64,000 bases of DNA, from positions 124,001 to 188,000 of the forward strand of contig NZ_BLXZ01000002.1 of the NCBI RefSeq assembly GCF_014193675.1. Reading direction: 5' to 3'. Position numbers and translations under genes: made by a program. Shown here piece after piece: positions 53,230-62,433 of this stretch (position 1 is its first letter; every line of letters begins with the position of its first letter). Below the pieces are notes generated by a model. It was not told the origin of the DNA, did no database searches, and saw nothing but the letters and a program-made list of their open reading frames with translations. Source of the stretch: Geomonas limicola. GTDB taxonomy: Bacteria; Desulfobacterota; Desulfuromonadia; Geobacterales; Geobacteraceae.

Positions 53230-54252
53230 ATGCACCGACTGAGCACCTTGTTGATCCTCGCGCTTCTCTACCTGGTCAGCACCGGCGCGCCGTACTGCCT
53301 TGCGGCAAGCCCTGCAGCCACACCCTTTTACACCTTCAACCAGAGCCCGCTGGTGCAGATCTTCGGGCTCCCCGCCGCTGAGAGTGCCACCATCCAGAAA
53401 CCGGGCAAGTTCTGGGGCCTTCTCAGCAGCGACGTCGCCAACAACTACACCTTTGCCGACGACGGTCGCGAGCGGATCCTGCTCGACGGCGAGAGCTACC
53501 GGACCACCTTTGCCGTGCGCTACGGTATCGCCGACCGGTTCGAGGTGGGCGCCGACCTCCCCCTGGTGGGCTACAGCGGCGGGGTCCTCGATGGCCTGAT
53601 CGAAGGGTGGCACGACGTCTTCGGGCTGCCGCAGGGTGGCAGGAAGCAGGCCCCGCGCGACCGGCTCCTCTTCGACTACCAGCGCGACGGCCGGGACCGG
53701 CTGCACCTGGCGACGAGCAACTTCGGCCTGGGCGACCTGCGCTTAAGCGGTGCCTGGCAGCTCTACCAGGATACCGGTGCCACCTCCGGCCGCGCCGTCG
53801 CGCTCAGGACGAGCCTCAAGCTCCCCACCGGGAGCAGCGAGCGGCTGCGCGGCAGCGGCAGCACCGACCTCGCCCTCTGGCTCACCGGCTGCGACGATTA
53901 CCTGGTCGGCCAGGGGCGCATGCACCTCGCGCTTTTCGGTGCCGCGGGGCTGCTCGCCCTCACTGACGCTGATGTGCTCCCCGACCGGCAGAACCACCTG
54001 GTCGGCTTCGGGTCCTTCGGCGCCGGCTGGTCGCCGCGGGACTGGATCGCCTTCAAGCTCCAGCTCTCCAGCCATTCTCCCTTCTACCGCAGCGAGCTGC
54101 GCGAGATGGGGTGGACCGCGCTGCAGTTCCTCTTCGGCGGGACACTCTCCTTCACCCCCCAGACCGCGCTCGACATCGGCTTCTCCGAGGACGTGCGGGT
54201 GAGCACCTCCCCGGACCTCGGGCTGCACCTGGGGCTGAGCCACCAGTTCTAG
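53230..54252 (+). CDS. DUF3187 outer-membrane protein
   Basis: A 340-residue exported protein with a signal peptide (~1-25, 'PYCLAA'). The DUF3187 pattern is visible: 'PFYTFNQSPLVQIFGLP', 'GERILLDGES'-like segment, 'VRYGIADRFEVGADLPLVGYSGG' (in part), 'GLGDLRLSGAWQLYQ', and many alternating strands ending 'LGLHLGLSHQF', typical of outer-membrane barrels. Function unknown. No clear SD; GGGGGA lies ~14 bp before the ATG. Confidence 0.85.
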   Translation: MHRLSTLLILALLYLVSTGAPYCLAASPAATPFYTFNQSPLVQIFGLPAAESATIQKPGKFWGLLSSDVANNYTFADDGRERILLDGESYRTTFAVRYGIADRFEVGADLPLVGYSGGVLDGLIEGWHDVFGLPQGGRKQAPRDRLLFDYQRDGRDRLHLATSNFGLGDLRLSGAWQLYQDTGATSGRAVALRTSLKLPTGSSERLRGSGSTDLALWLTGCDDYLVGQGRMHLALFGAAGLLALTDADVLPDRQNHLVGFGSFGAGWSPRDWIAFKLQLSSHSPFYRSELREMGWTALQFLFGGTLSFTPQTALDIGFSEDVRVSTSPDLGLHLGLSHQF

Positions 54253-54307
54253 CGCCTGTCTCGCGGCTCCTGTGGGTCTTCTCAGGGGGAACTGCGATAA
54301 AACGACC

Positions 54308-54334
54308 TCAAGCTTTCGCGAGCGGCGCCGATGG
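54308..54334 (+). promoter_or_regulatory. Sigma-28 (FliA) promoter of bacteriohemerythrin
   Basis: TCAAGCTT-N11-GCCGATGG against consensus TAAAGTTT-N11-GCCGATAA; spacing exact, 12 of 16 bases match. Predicted leader ~90 bases. Confidence 0.6.
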
Positions 54335-54430
54335 GAAAATCGGGAGCGGCACGGCATGGTGCCGTTGCCGCGAACTACCCCATCAACCGGAGCCCCCCGA
54401 GCTCCGAGAGCGTCGAGGTGAAAGCAGGAC

Positions 54431-54835
54431 ATGGCCATTCTTTTGTGGGAGAAACGGTTTGAGCAAGGTATCCCGGAGTTCGACGGACACCACCGGCACC
54501 TGGTGGAGCTCCTGAACGAGGTGTACCGCAGTGCGATCGAGGCAGCCGGCCCGGAGACCCTGAAACGGGTGACCCAGGAACTCAGGGAGTACACCGAGTA
54601 CCATTTTTCGGCCGAGGAGCGGGCCATGGTAGCCAGCGGCTATCCGGGGCTCGCGGAGCATCGCGAGGAACACCGCAAGTTCGAGGAGATGGCCACGGCC
54701 TTCTGGCACGAACTTGCCGCAGGCGGCGACATCTCGGTCGACCTGTTGTCCTTTCTCGGCAACTGGCTCTTCGACCACATCCTGATGGTCGATGCCGAGT
54801 TCTGCAGCACACTCCCCAAGGGGGAACAGAGCTGA
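54431..54835 (+). CDS. Bacteriohemerythrin
   Basis: A 134-residue four-helix oxygen-binding protein. The non-haem di-iron ligands are in place: His21, His58, Glu62, His77, His81, His116 and Asp121 ('HFSAEE', 'HREEH', 'DHILMVDAEF'). Such proteins supply or sense oxygen, often near chemotaxis genes. It lies between the DUF3187 gene and a convergent Cache chemoreceptor and appears to have its own sigma-28-like promoter. Confidence 0.94.
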   Translation: MAILLWEKRFEQGIPEFDGHHRHLVELLNEVYRSAIEAAGPETLKRVTQELREYTEYHFSAEERAMVASGYPGLAEHREEHRKFEEMATAFWHELAAGGDISVDLLSFLGNWLFDHILMVDAEFCSTLPKGEQS

Positions 54836-54853
54836 CAGCTGCGCGTAGTTGAG

Positions 54854-54888
54854 ACAAAAAAAGGGGCTCCCGGTGGGGAGCCCCTTTT
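54854..54888. terminator. Bidirectional terminator between bacteriohemerythrin and chemoreceptor
   Basis: Seven A, stem GGGGCTCC / GGAGCCCC, then TTTT. Lies between two convergent stops. Confidence 0.9.
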
Positions 54889-54910
54889 GCGTTTGCGCTG
54901 GCAGCTAGCG

Positions 54911-56809
54911 CTACAGCTTGAACTTGCCCACGATCTGGTGCAAGCCCCCCGCCAGCGTGGAGAGCCGGATCGCCGCCTGGGCGGATTCCTGCGCCCCCGC
55001 CGCCGTTTCCTGCACCACGGAAGTCACCTGCTGGATGTTTGCCGTGATCTCGCCGGTAGTCGCAGTCTGTTCCTCGGCTGCGGTGGCGATCTGGTTCACC
55101 TGCATGGTCACCTGGTTCACCTGTTCGAGTACGCTCGCCAGGGCCCCCTCCAGTTCGGCCGCCTCCTCGACGCCCCGCTCGGTGCCGCGCACCCCCTCCT
55201 CCATCGAGGTGATGGCGGACTGGGTCTCCTGCTGGATGGCCCGGATCATGTCGCCGATCTCGCGGGTCGCCTTGGTGGTGCGCTCGGCCAGGGCCCGTAC
55301 CTCGTCGGCAACTACCGCGAAGCCGCGCCCCTGCTCGCCGGCCCGCGCCGCCTCGATGGCCGCGTTGAGTGCCAGGAGGTTCGTCTGGTCGGCGATGTCC
55401 TCGATGGTGGCGACGATGGCGCCGATCTGCTCGGAGCGCTCGCCCAGGGACGAGATGCCGCGGGCGTTGTTCTTGGTCAGTTCACCGCGTTCGCGAATGC
55501 CGTTCACGGTGCGTGTTACCACGCTGAAGCACTGCTGGGTGGTATCGGCGGCCACCTGGGCGCTGTCGGCCGCGTGGTGACAGCTGCGGGCGATGTCCGA
55601 GGCGGTGGCGGCCATCTCCTCGCTGGCGGTCGCGACGTTGGCGGTCTGTCCGGCCACCGCTTCGGCGCCCACCGAGATCCCGGTGGAGGTGGCGGTAAGC
55701 TGGCTCGCCTCGCCGGTCAAGGTGCGGGAGGCGCCGACGATCTGGGAGACGATCCCCTGCATGCTGCCGATGAACTTGTTGAGCTCGCGGGCCAGCTGGC
55801 CGATCTCGTCATTCCGCTCGCCTACCTCGATGCGCCGGGTCAGATCCCCCTCCCCTTCGGCAAGGTCGGTGATCCGCTCGCTTAAAAGCCCCAGCGGCTG
55901 GAGCAGGGTCCTGACGAAGAGGACCAGGATCACCACGCCGATCACCAGGGCGACGACGCCCAGGGTGGCCAGGGTCGCGGTCTGGGTGGCGACCGGGGCG
56001 AAGATCTCGGCCTTGGGAACGGCGACGCAGAGGTACCAGCCGGTCGCGGGAATCAGCGCGTAGGAGGTCACCTTCTTGTCGTTACCGACCTGGTACTCGA
56101 AGCTCCCCGAGGGGGCCGAGGCGAGCTTGCCGGGGAGGTCGGTCACACCGGTTGCCAGGTCCTGGAACTTCTTCTTGAGCACCAGGTTCTTGTCCGGGTG
56201 GATCAGGATCTTGCCGTCCTTGTCGATGATGTAGGCGTATCCCGATTCCCCCACCTTGACGTCGAGCACCTTCTTCACCACCTCGTCGAGCATGATGTCC
56301 GAACTCAAGACGCCGGCGAACTTACCCTGGTCGGTAATGGGAGCTATGAAGGAGATGATCGGCTTGCCGGTCTGGGCGTCGATGTACGGCTCGGTCTGGG
56401 AGACCTTCTGCTCCGCCTTGGCCTTCTCGTACCAGGGGCGCTTGCGGTGGTCCCAGTCCGCTGCCGGCACCCAGCCGTCCGACGAGATGAACAGGCCGTT
56501 CTCGTAGCCGGGGTACACCGTGGCGAAGCCGCCGGCCTCAGCCAGGATCTTTATCTCGTTGGTGATGTAGTCCCGGGGCTGGTCGGGGTACTTCGAGAGG
56601 TCCTTGGCACCTGCCTGGATGAGCCCCTGCTTGGCCAGCATCCAGGCGTTGACGCCGGCGGCGTTGTCCTTGGCCAGGGCGATCTGGGTGTCGTTCAGGA
56701 TTTTCCCCATGATTTTGCGGGAGCTGGTGGCGGCGGTGACGATGAGGGCGGCGATAACCACCGCGAATACCAGGACAACTGTCAGATTTACCTTGGTTCT
56801 CAGTTTCAT
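54911..56809 (-). CDS. Methyl-accepting chemotaxis protein with dCache sensor
   Basis: A 632-residue receptor: TM1 (~7-28), periplasmic double-Cache domain ('[22 protein letters not shown]' in part, '[17 protein letters not shown]'), TM2 (~282-304), HAMP, and a long cytoplasmic signalling domain with the hairpin tip '[33 protein letters not shown]' (in part). dCache domains bind small organic molecules. The ATG at 56809 follows GAGGAG. Behind a near-consensus sigma-28 promoter. Confidence 0.95.
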   Translation of the reverse strand: MKLRTKVNLTVVLVFAVVIAALIVTAATSSRKIMGKILNDTQIALAKDNAAGVNAWMLAKQGLIQAGAKDLSKYPDQPRDYITNEIKILAEAGGFATVYPGYENGLFISSDGWVPAADWDHRKRPWYEKAKAEQKVSQTEPYIDAQTGKPIISFIAPITDQGKFAGVLSSDIMLDEVVKKVLDVKVGESGYAYIIDKDGKILIHPDKNLVLKKKFQDLATGVTDLPGKLASAPSGSFEYQVGNDKKVTSYALIPATGWYLCVAVPKAEIFAPVATQTATLATLGVVALVIGVVILVLFVRTLLQPLGLLSERITDLAEGEGDLTRRIEVGERNDEIGQLARELNKFIGSMQGIVSQIVGASRTLTGEASQLTATSTGISVGAEAVAGQTANVATASEEMAATASDIARSCHHAADSAQVAADTTQQCFSVVTRTVNGIRERGELTKNNARGISSLGERSEQIGAIVATIEDIADQTNLLALNAAIEAARAGEQGRGFAVVADEVRALAERTTKATREIGDMIRAIQQETQSAITSMEEGVRGTERGVEEAAELEGALASVLEQVNQVTMQVNQIATAAEEQTATTGEITANIQQVTSVVQETAAGAQESAQAAIRLSTLAGGLHQIVGKFKL

Positions 56810-56882
56810 ACGGCTCCTCGGGCTGTAGTAGATTGTTGCGGCACGGGCACATGACCGCGTCCAGGGACGGTTCAAAGATGCT

Positions 56883-56909
56883 ATTTCGGCAAGGACACGA
56901 GAAACTTAA
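56883..56909 (-). promoter_or_regulatory. Sigma-28 (FliA) promoter of the chemoreceptor
   Basis: Minus strand TTAAGTTT-N11-GCCGAAAT, against consensus TAAAGTTT-N11-GCCGATAA; spacing exact, 13 of 16 bases match. Predicted start ~56876. Confidence 0.72.
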
Positions 56910-57049
56910 GAGCATACCTCGTCTCCTCAGGCGACGCTGTCACACCGCGTGCTCCGGTATGCCTCAGGAGCGCTTGGCCAGCTTCAGAGAGCGGGCGCCC
57001 GACGCGGAAGGATCGTCGTGCCGGCACCCACATCGTGAGTCCGGAAACG

Positions 57050-57082
57050 ACAAAAGGCCCCCACGAACAGAGGGGACCTTTT
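57050..57082. terminator. Terminator of the SH3-domain gene
   Basis: AAAAGG-CCCC / GGGG-CCTTTT stem with flanking A and T runs; on the minus strand it follows the SH3 gene by ~50 bp. The rest of the 56910-57049 gap shows nothing recognisable. Confidence 0.72.
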
Positions 57083-57129
57083 GAGATCGGTGCGGCACGC
57101 GCAACGGGCGTCGCGCCTTAAGAATCGGC

Positions 57130-57705
57130 CTAGCGCTTGGCCATGAGCTTGCGCGCCTTCTTGGAGTGGGCGACCTTCTTGCTGCCGCCGCTTTTGCGCA
57201 GCGAGGTTTTGATCTTCTGGATGTCCTTGTTCATCTTGTCCATGTCACGCTCGATGCCCAGGACGTTCAGGCGCAACTCGGTGATCTGGATGGCCAGTTT
57301 CTCGTTGGTCGGCACCTCCTTGACCACCGGTGTCGGTTTGACCGGCTCGGGCTTAACGGGAGCCGGAGCGGCGACCGGAGGCGGAGCCGGGGTAGCCGCC
57401 ACGACTACCGGAGCCGCAGCCCCGGTGACCTTGGGGGCCTCGGCGCTCAGCGCCCACCCACCGACGTAGCCGGCCAGATGGCCGTCGGGGGAAGAGACCT
57501 TGACCCAGCCACCGCCACAGGTTTCCGCGTTGACCCGGGCGTCCTTCTTGAGCACCGCGATGACCCGGGCCTTTTTGCTGGGGCTCTTGCGCAAACGGAT
57601 CTCCGGCGCTTTCACCACGCACAGGGAGGTGTCGGCCAGAACGGGTACGGCAAGCGCGATCAGGGAAATTGCGGCCAGTAGTGTTGCGATGCTCCTTTTG
57701 CTCAT
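57130..57705 (-). CDS. Exported SH3-like domain protein
   Basis: A 191-residue protein with a signal peptide (~1-25, 'AVPVLADT'). Residues ~28-85 form a bacterial SH3 domain ('LCVVKAPEIRLRKSPSKKARVIAVLKKDARVNA' in part, 'GGGWVKVSSPDGHLAGYVGGWAL' in part). A Pro/Ala/Val-rich linker follows, then a coiled coil and a very basic Lys/Arg tail. It likely binds the cell wall. Start at 57705 with AAGGAG. Confidence 0.85.
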   Translation of the reverse strand: MSKRSIATLLAAISLIALAVPVLADTSLCVVKAPEIRLRKSPSKKARVIAVLKKDARVNAETCGGGWVKVSSPDGHLAGYVGGWALSAEAPKVTGAAAPVVVAATPAPPPVAAPAPVKPEPVKPTPVVKEVPTNEKLAIQITELRLNVLGIERDMDKMNKDIQKIKTSLRKSGGSKKVAHSKKARKLMAKR

Positions 57706-57813
57706 GACATCTCCTTGTGCTTGAAGGTAAGAGACCTGGGGGTCCCAGTTGAAGGCAGCTCGAAGCCCCGGCAAGGGGCAGTTTCTCTACGTCGTCAGGC
57801 TCTCCGTTGCCAG

Positions 57814-58143
57814 CTAGTGCAAACGCCGGTAGGCCGACGCGGACATCCGGGCCGCCACCTTCAGCACCCGCTGTTGCTGCCTGAGTTCCTGGCGGTAGCG
57901 CTCCGCCTCGAAGCGCTGCATGATCTTGTTGTATTCCCCGAGGGTGAGCCGTTCGTGCTTGAGGTCTTCCGCCATCCCGTCGGCGACCTCCGAATACCGG
58001 CTGGCAACCGTGTGGAGCTTGGCGTACTCGACTCCTGAGATCTCGCGCAGCTCACCCGCATCTCCGTGCCTGGTACCCAGGTTGAAAACGATCAGGCTGA
58101 TTGCAGCGACGACCATGGCAATAAGGCACGATTTCCTGTCCAT
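57814..58143 (-). CDS. Small membrane-anchored protein, unknown
   Basis: A 109-residue protein with an N-terminal helix (~7-22, anchor or uncleaved signal) and a helical, charged remainder with 'ERYRQELRQQQRVLKVAARM'. No family recognised. Only a weak CGGG ribosome site. It lies 108 bp from the SH3 gene and could share its transcript. Confidence 0.55.
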   Translation of the reverse strand: MDRKSCLIAMVVAAISLIVFNLGTRHGDAGELREISGVEYAKLHTVASRYSEVADGMAEDLKHERLTLGEYNKIMQRFEAERYRQELRQQQRVLKVAARMSASAYRRLH

Positions 58144-58505
58144 CCCGAAAAACCCGTTGTTCCTGGTAAATGCGGACCCGCCTGCCGCGCGTCCGGTTCA
58201 CGCCAATGTTTTGACAAACCAACGTCAAAAAAATCCTTGCATTTCCTGTCACTCGCAACCTTGGGCAGTCTGTTGTTACCGCACTGCCAAGTCACACAGT
58301 CAGCAAAATCCTTACACAAACTCAGGCGTTCAACCGAATAGTGCCTATGTCAGGAGCAATTCGGGGTCTGTGACAGTAAAGGGCAAAACTTCCTGGCCCT
58401 TTGCCAGAAAGACCGGACGCTGTGAGGTAAAGGCAATATGCATGCCACTAATTAAGGGCCGGCACATAGAGTGCTGCGTTCCCGCCTCAGTGCTGCCAGC
58501 CGCAG
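58144..58505. other. AT-richer intergenic gap
   Basis: A 362-bp gap of lower GC than its flanks. It contains CCAATGTTTTGACAAACC (58200-58217), a CAATGTTTTGAC motif that also appears at 5885-5896 in the fliL gap. It might carry a promoter for the minus-strand gene downstream, but no full -35/-10 pair is convincing. No supported ORF or RNA. Confidence 0.4.
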
Positions 58506-59165
58506 CTACTTCGCCTCCTTGGGCTGCACCTCGTTGAGCCACTTGCGCATGACGCTTTCCGGAGTCGCCGTTTTGCCACGGAACTCGTTGCGGGTATGCT
58601 CCATGATCACCCCGACCCGGTCCTCGAAGCGGGCCCAGTGCTGACGGATCTCCTCATTGTCCTGCTTGCGCTCGTCGGTGTCCCGGCCGTTGGCTTTCCA
58701 GCGGGTCTCGAAGACCTTGATCAGGCTCTCCTGTTCAGCCAGGAAGCCGTCCATGAGCGCCTTGTAGTCGTCCGAGAAGTGCAGGGATTGCTTGCGCAGG
58801 TGCTCCCCGAAAGAGCGCGAGGCCTCCTCGAAGGTGCGCAGGGCCTTCTCGGTGCGAAACGGTTCACCCTTGCCGGTGCTCTTCACGAACTCCTTGCCGT
58901 CGCGCACCAGGTCGATCAGCATCGCGTAGAGCTTTGCGAGTGTGTCGGACTTGCGCTCCTGCACCGCCATCTGCTCGCAGATACTCGCCCGGAAGCCGGC
59001 CAGCGCCTTGGCGGTCTCCTGGGCAAGCCGCTCCTGGAAACGCACCAGGGCCCGCTCGGTCAGCTGCCTGATGATGGTGTTGACCGAGTAGTTCACCACC
59101 ACCGCCAGGAACAGCACGATGACGCAGCCGGCGATGCCGTAGTAGATGAGATCGGTTCCGTTCAT
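58506..59165 (-). CDS. Membrane-anchored coiled-coil protein, unknown
   Basis: A 219-residue protein with one N-terminal helix (~8-27) and a long cytoplasmic helical region rich in Glu, Lys and Arg ('DTLAKLYAMLIDLVRDGKEFVKSTGKGEPFRTEKALRTFEEA' in part). I do not recognise a family. GGAG lies upstream of the ATG. Confidence 0.65.
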   Translation of the reverse strand: MNGTDLIYYGIAGCVIVLFLAVVVNYSVNTIIRQLTERALVRFQERLAQETAKALAGFRASICEQMAVQERKSDTLAKLYAMLIDLVRDGKEFVKSTGKGEPFRTEKALRTFEEASRSFGEHLRKQSLHFSDDYKALMDGFLAEQESLIKVFETRWKANGRDTDERKQDNEEIRQHWARFEDRVGVIMEHTRNEFRGKTATPESVMRKWLNEVQPKEAK

Positions 59166-59486
59166 TGCTTAGCTCCCTGAGCCCTTCCATTTCATTAAAA
59201 GACGACCTGCTAGTGATCGCCTATCGGAACCAAGCGGTGCTAACTTTAGTTTTCCTGCGAAAAACCGGGGTTTGTGCGAGTTGCTCTGTCAGGGGAATTC
59301 GCGAAGGGGGTGAGGTAGCGGAGTGTTACGTCGGGGTCATCATGGGAGGCAACGGAAAGCAGCGACAAAGCTCGGTCGGGACTCCGGGGACAACTCTCCC
59401 TCCCTTGACGGGAGGGGGCCGGGGGGTGGGTGAGGCTGCCATCGGCGATTACCTGGCAGCTCCCCCTTTCTGTGGTCCGTGCGCCC
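59166..59486. other. Intergenic gap upstream of the coiled-coil protein gene
   Basis: A 321-bp gap holding the dispersed repeat copy B in its right part. The left ~220 bp presumably holds the promoter for the minus-strand gene; I saw no clear sigma motif. Confidence 0.4.
59394..59470. repeat. Dispersed intergenic hairpin repeat (copy B)
   Basis: A CTCCCTTGACGGGAGGG hairpin, a GGGGGGTGGGTGAGGCTGCC tract, and a GGCGATTACCTGGCAGCTCC end. It has the same elements in the same order as copy A at 32187-32256, the two sharing a 17-base identical core. Confidence 0.7.
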
Positions 59487-59747
59487 CTACTTGCTGGCCG
59501 GAGCGGGAGCGGTCGAGCTGCTCCCCTGGTCCGAGGGCGTCGGTTGCGCAGGCTTCTTCATCGACTTCTTGGACTTCTTGTGGTGTTTCGGCTTCTTGGC
59601 AGGAGCCTGGACCGGCTTGCTCGGGTCGTGCCCGGTCTCCATCTCGGAAACGGCTGCCGGCATGTCGCCGGCCGGCACGGCACCAGCGGTTGCCGCGAAG
59701 TTCAGTCCCACCAGAAGCGTCGCCATGCTCAAAAGTAATCGTTTCAT
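59487..59747 (-). CDS. Small secreted Lys/His/Pro-rich protein
   Basis: An 86-residue protein with a signal peptide (~1-23, 'ATAGAVPAG'). The mature part is basic and low-complexity: 'KKPKHHKKSKKSMKKPAQP' then a Ser/Ala/Pro tail. No family recognised. The ATG at 59747 follows AGAGGAT. The upstream frame extension lacks a ribosome site. Confidence 0.6.
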   Translation of the reverse strand: MKRLLLSMATLLVGLNFAATAGAVPAGDMPAAVSEMETGHDPSKPVQAPAKKPKHHKKSKKSMKKPAQPTPSDQGSSSTAPAPASK

Positions 59748-59977
59748 ATCCTCTTCCTCGTCAGGTGCCTGGTGCACTCTTGTCCAGCATAGCCCCGGAG
59801 CTTTTACCAAGTCCAGAAGATCACGACGAAATTCCCCCCATGAGAGCACGCCCCGCCCGATCCTGATGGGACGCTTTTCACCTGGCGGCCTGTGCAGATT
59901 TTGATCAGCTTGGTGCCTACGCTGCACAGACCTTCCGGCAGCCTGCCTCGACCTGCCAACGATTCGGCCAAGTTACC

Positions 59978-59994
59978 TTGGCACACCAATCGCA
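59978..59994 (+). promoter_or_regulatory. Sigma-54-like promoter of the S53 peptidase
   Basis: TTGGCACACCAATCGCA: perfect TTGGCAC at -24, five-base gap, TCGCA for TTGCA at -12. Predicted start ~60005, giving a leader of about 68 bases. Confidence 0.58.
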
Positions 59995-60034
59995 CTTCAG
60001 CGCAGGCGCCCATCCGGGCAGCTGTTGCGCAACC

Positions 60035-60051
60035 GTCGGGAGTCTCCCGAC
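60035..60051 (+). promoter_or_regulatory. Perfect hairpin before the S53 peptidase ribosome site
   Basis: GTCGGGA-GTC-TCCCGAC, a 7-bp stem with a 3-base loop ending 12 bp before the GGAGGAG ribosome site. It could affect translation of the leader or protect it from decay. Confidence 0.45.
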
Positions 60052-60072
60052 CTTCCCCCCTTGGAGGAGATC

Positions 60073-62340
60073 ATGAAGTTTATCCCCCACCTTAGGCGCC
60101 TGGCCGGTGCACTGCTCGTGGCCACCCTTGCCGCTACTCCCGTCCTGGCCAGCCAGGGATCGATGCACCGCCTGCATGATCACGTGCCGAGCAACGCACT
60201 CGCAAAGGCCAGGTGGCTCTCGAGGATGCCTGCTGCGAGCGAGGTTTCGCTGGTTTTCTCGCTCCCCTTGCGCAACCAGCAGGAGCTGGACCAGCTCCTC
60301 AAACATCTCTACGACCCCAACGACCCGCAGCACGGCAAGTACCTGACGCCCCAGGAGTTCACCGAGCGGTTTGCCCCCACCCAGGCCGACTACGACGCGG
60401 TCGCCGAGTATGCCCGCAGCATCGGGCTGCGCGTTACCGCCAGCCATGCGAACCGGCTCCTCCTGGATGTGGCAGGGCCTGCGGAAAAGGTGGAGGGGGG
60501 CTTCGGGCTGCAGCTGCACCACTACCAGGGTGCCGACGGCCGGAAGTTCTACGCCCCCGACCAGGACCCGGCGGTTCCCGAGGGGATTGCCGCGCGGGTG
60601 AACGGGGTGGTCGGGCTGGACAGCGCCACCTCCTGGCACGCCCACAGCAACTACCACGCGGCCGGCACCACCGCCATGGCCACCCCCTACCAGATCGGTA
60701 GCGGCCCGGGCGGCGGTCTCACCCCGAGCAACATCCGCAGCGCCTACAACCTCGCCAACGTCGCCGCCACCGGGAGCGGGCAGGTACTGGCCCTGTTCGA
60801 GCTGGACGGCTACAACCCCAGCGACGTCGCCTACTACGCGAAGTACTTCGGCCTCCCTGCAGTCCCGCTGCAAAACGTGCTGGTGGACGGTTTCTCCGGC
60901 GCACCAGGGACCGGGGCGTCTGAGGTTACGCTCGATATCGAGCTGCAGCTGGCCCTGGCTCCCGGGGTCAGCAAGATCCTGGTCTACGAGGGGCCCAACT
61001 CCAACAAGGGGGTGCTCGACACCTACAACCGGATCGCCACCGACAACCTCGCCAAGCAGATCAGCACCTCATGGGGTCTCAGCGAAGGGCAGAGCAGCCA
61101 GAGCGTGATCGCCAGCGAAAACGCCATTTTCCAGCAGATGGCAGCCCAGGGGCAGACCCTCTACGCCGCGGCCGGCGACAGCGGCGCCTACGACAACGGC
61201 AGCACCCTGAGTGTCGACGATCCCGCCTCGCAACCGTACGTGGTGGGGGTGGGGGGAACCCGGCTCGCCGTGGCCAGCGGCCAGAGCTACCTGCGCGAAT
61301 CGGCCTGGAACACCAACAACACCGTGGCGGGCGGCGCGGGGGGCGGCGGCGTGAGCGCGCTCTGGAGCATCCCCTCCTGGCAGCAGGGGGTCCGCAACCT
61401 GGCCTCCTCGGTGATGCGCAACGTTCCGGATGTCGCGCTCAACGCGGACCAGGGGACCGGGTACTCCATCTACTTCCAGGGTGGCTGGTACATCTTCGGC
61501 GGCACGAGCTGCGCCTCGCCCTTGTGGGCCGCCTTCACGGCGCGGGTGAACCAGTTGCGCAGCGCCGCCGGTCAGGGCCCCCTGGGGTTCGCGAACCCGG
61601 TGCTCTACCAGTTGGCGGCCGGTTCGGGGTACCAGGGAAGCTTCCACGACGTCGCCGACAGCACCACCAACCTCTACTACCCCGCCATCACCGGCTACGA
61701 CAACGCGACTGGCTGGGGCTCCTTCAACGGCGCTAACCTGTTGGCGGCGCTCGCCCCCACCACGACCGTCCCCAGCGCCCCGGCCCCCCCCGCCGCCCCG
61801 AGCGGCCTGAGCGCCGTCGCTGGCAATGCCACGGTCACCCTCGCCTGGGGCGCGGTCTCGGGAGCGACCAGCTACAGTGTCTACCGCGGCAGCGCGCCTG
61901 GCGCCGAGGGTACCACCCCGATCGCGACAGGACTGGGCATCACCGGCTACAGCGATACCAGGGTGAGCAACGGGACCAGGTACTACTACAAGGTCTCCGC
62001 CACTAACGGCGGCGGGACGTCCCCGCTCTCCAGCGAGGTTTCGGCAACGCCGAGCACCCCGGTTGTCCCTGCCCTTTCCATCACCTCGGGACCGACGGCA
62101 AGCACCGCCCCCAACACCGTGCTGATCCAGTGGAGCACCAACCTCGCCTCGAACGCGGTGCTGCGCATCGGCACCTCGGCGACCAACCTCAGCAACACCT
62201 TCTCGGCGAGTACCCTCAGCACGACCCACGCCTTCAAGCTCTCCGGGGTCGCCCGGCGCACCACCTACTACTACCAGGTCTCCTCGACCGCCGCGGGAGC
62301 TACGGTGAGCTCGCAGGTGAAATCGTTCGTCGGACAGTAA
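60073..62340 (+). CDS. Secreted S53 (sedolisin/kumamolisin-type) peptidase with FN3 tail
   Basis: A 755-residue exported serine-carboxyl peptidase. Signal peptide ~1-26; a pro-kumamolisin activation domain ~45-190 ('QQELDQLLKHLYDPNDPQHGKYLTPQEFTE' in part); catalytic domain ~205-560 with Glu284 and Asp288 ('SEVTLDIELQ'), oxyanion Asp369 ('AAAGDSGAYD') and nucleophile Ser479 ('GGTSCASPLWAA'). Two C-terminal domains follow: FN3 (~575-660) and a purple-acid-phosphatase-type Ig-like domain (~665-755). S53 enzymes act at acid pH outside the cell. GGAGGAG precedes the ATG at 60073; a hairpin and a sigma-54-like motif lie upstream. Confidence 0.93.
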   Translation: MKFIPHLRRLAGALLVATLAATPVLASQGSMHRLHDHVPSNALAKARWLSRMPAASEVSLVFSLPLRNQQELDQLLKHLYDPNDPQHGKYLTPQEFTERFAPTQADYDAVAEYARSIGLRVTASHANRLLLDVAGPAEKVEGGFGLQLHHYQGADGRKFYAPDQDPAVPEGIAARVNGVVGLDSATSWHAHSNYHAAGTTAMATPYQIGSGPGGGLTPSNIRSAYNLANVAATGSGQVLALFELDGYNPSDVAYYAKYFGLPAVPLQNVLVDGFSGAPGTGASEVTLDIELQLALAPGVSKILVYEGPNSNKGVLDTYNRIATDNLAKQISTSWGLSEGQSSQSVIASENAIFQQMAAQGQTLYAAAGDSGAYDNGSTLSVDDPASQPYVVGVGGTRLAVASGQSYLRESAWNTNNTVAGGAGGGGVSALWSIPSWQQGVRNLASSVMRNVPDVALNADQGTGYSIYFQGGWYIFGGTSCASPLWAAFTARVNQLRSAAGQGPLGFANPVLYQLAAGSGYQGSFHDVADSTTNLYYPAITGYDNATGWGSFNGANLLAALAPTTTVPSAPAPPAAPSGLSAVAGNATVTLAWGAVSGATSYSVYRGSAPGAEGTTPIATGLGITGYSDTRVSNGTRYYYKVSATNGGGTSPLSSEVSATPSTPVVPALSITSGPTASTAPNTVLIQWSTNLASNAVLRIGTSATNLSNTFSASTLSTTHAFKLSGVARRTTYYYQVSSTAAGATVSSQVKSFVGQ

Positions 62341-62398
62341 GGGCGCGACCGAGGGGCAAGCGGCCCGAGAAGCTTCTGCACCGTGAAGCAGAGAAGAA

Positions 62399-62433
62399 CA
62401 CAAAGGGGGGACCGGTCTCGGTCCCCCCTTTGC
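62399..62433 (+). terminator. Terminator of the S53 peptidase gene
   Basis: AAAGGGGGGACCG / CGGTCCCCCCTTT stem-loop, 60 bp after the stop, without a long T run. The rest of the gap to 62601 shows a GC-rich element with words shared with copy C and no gene. Confidence 0.7.
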
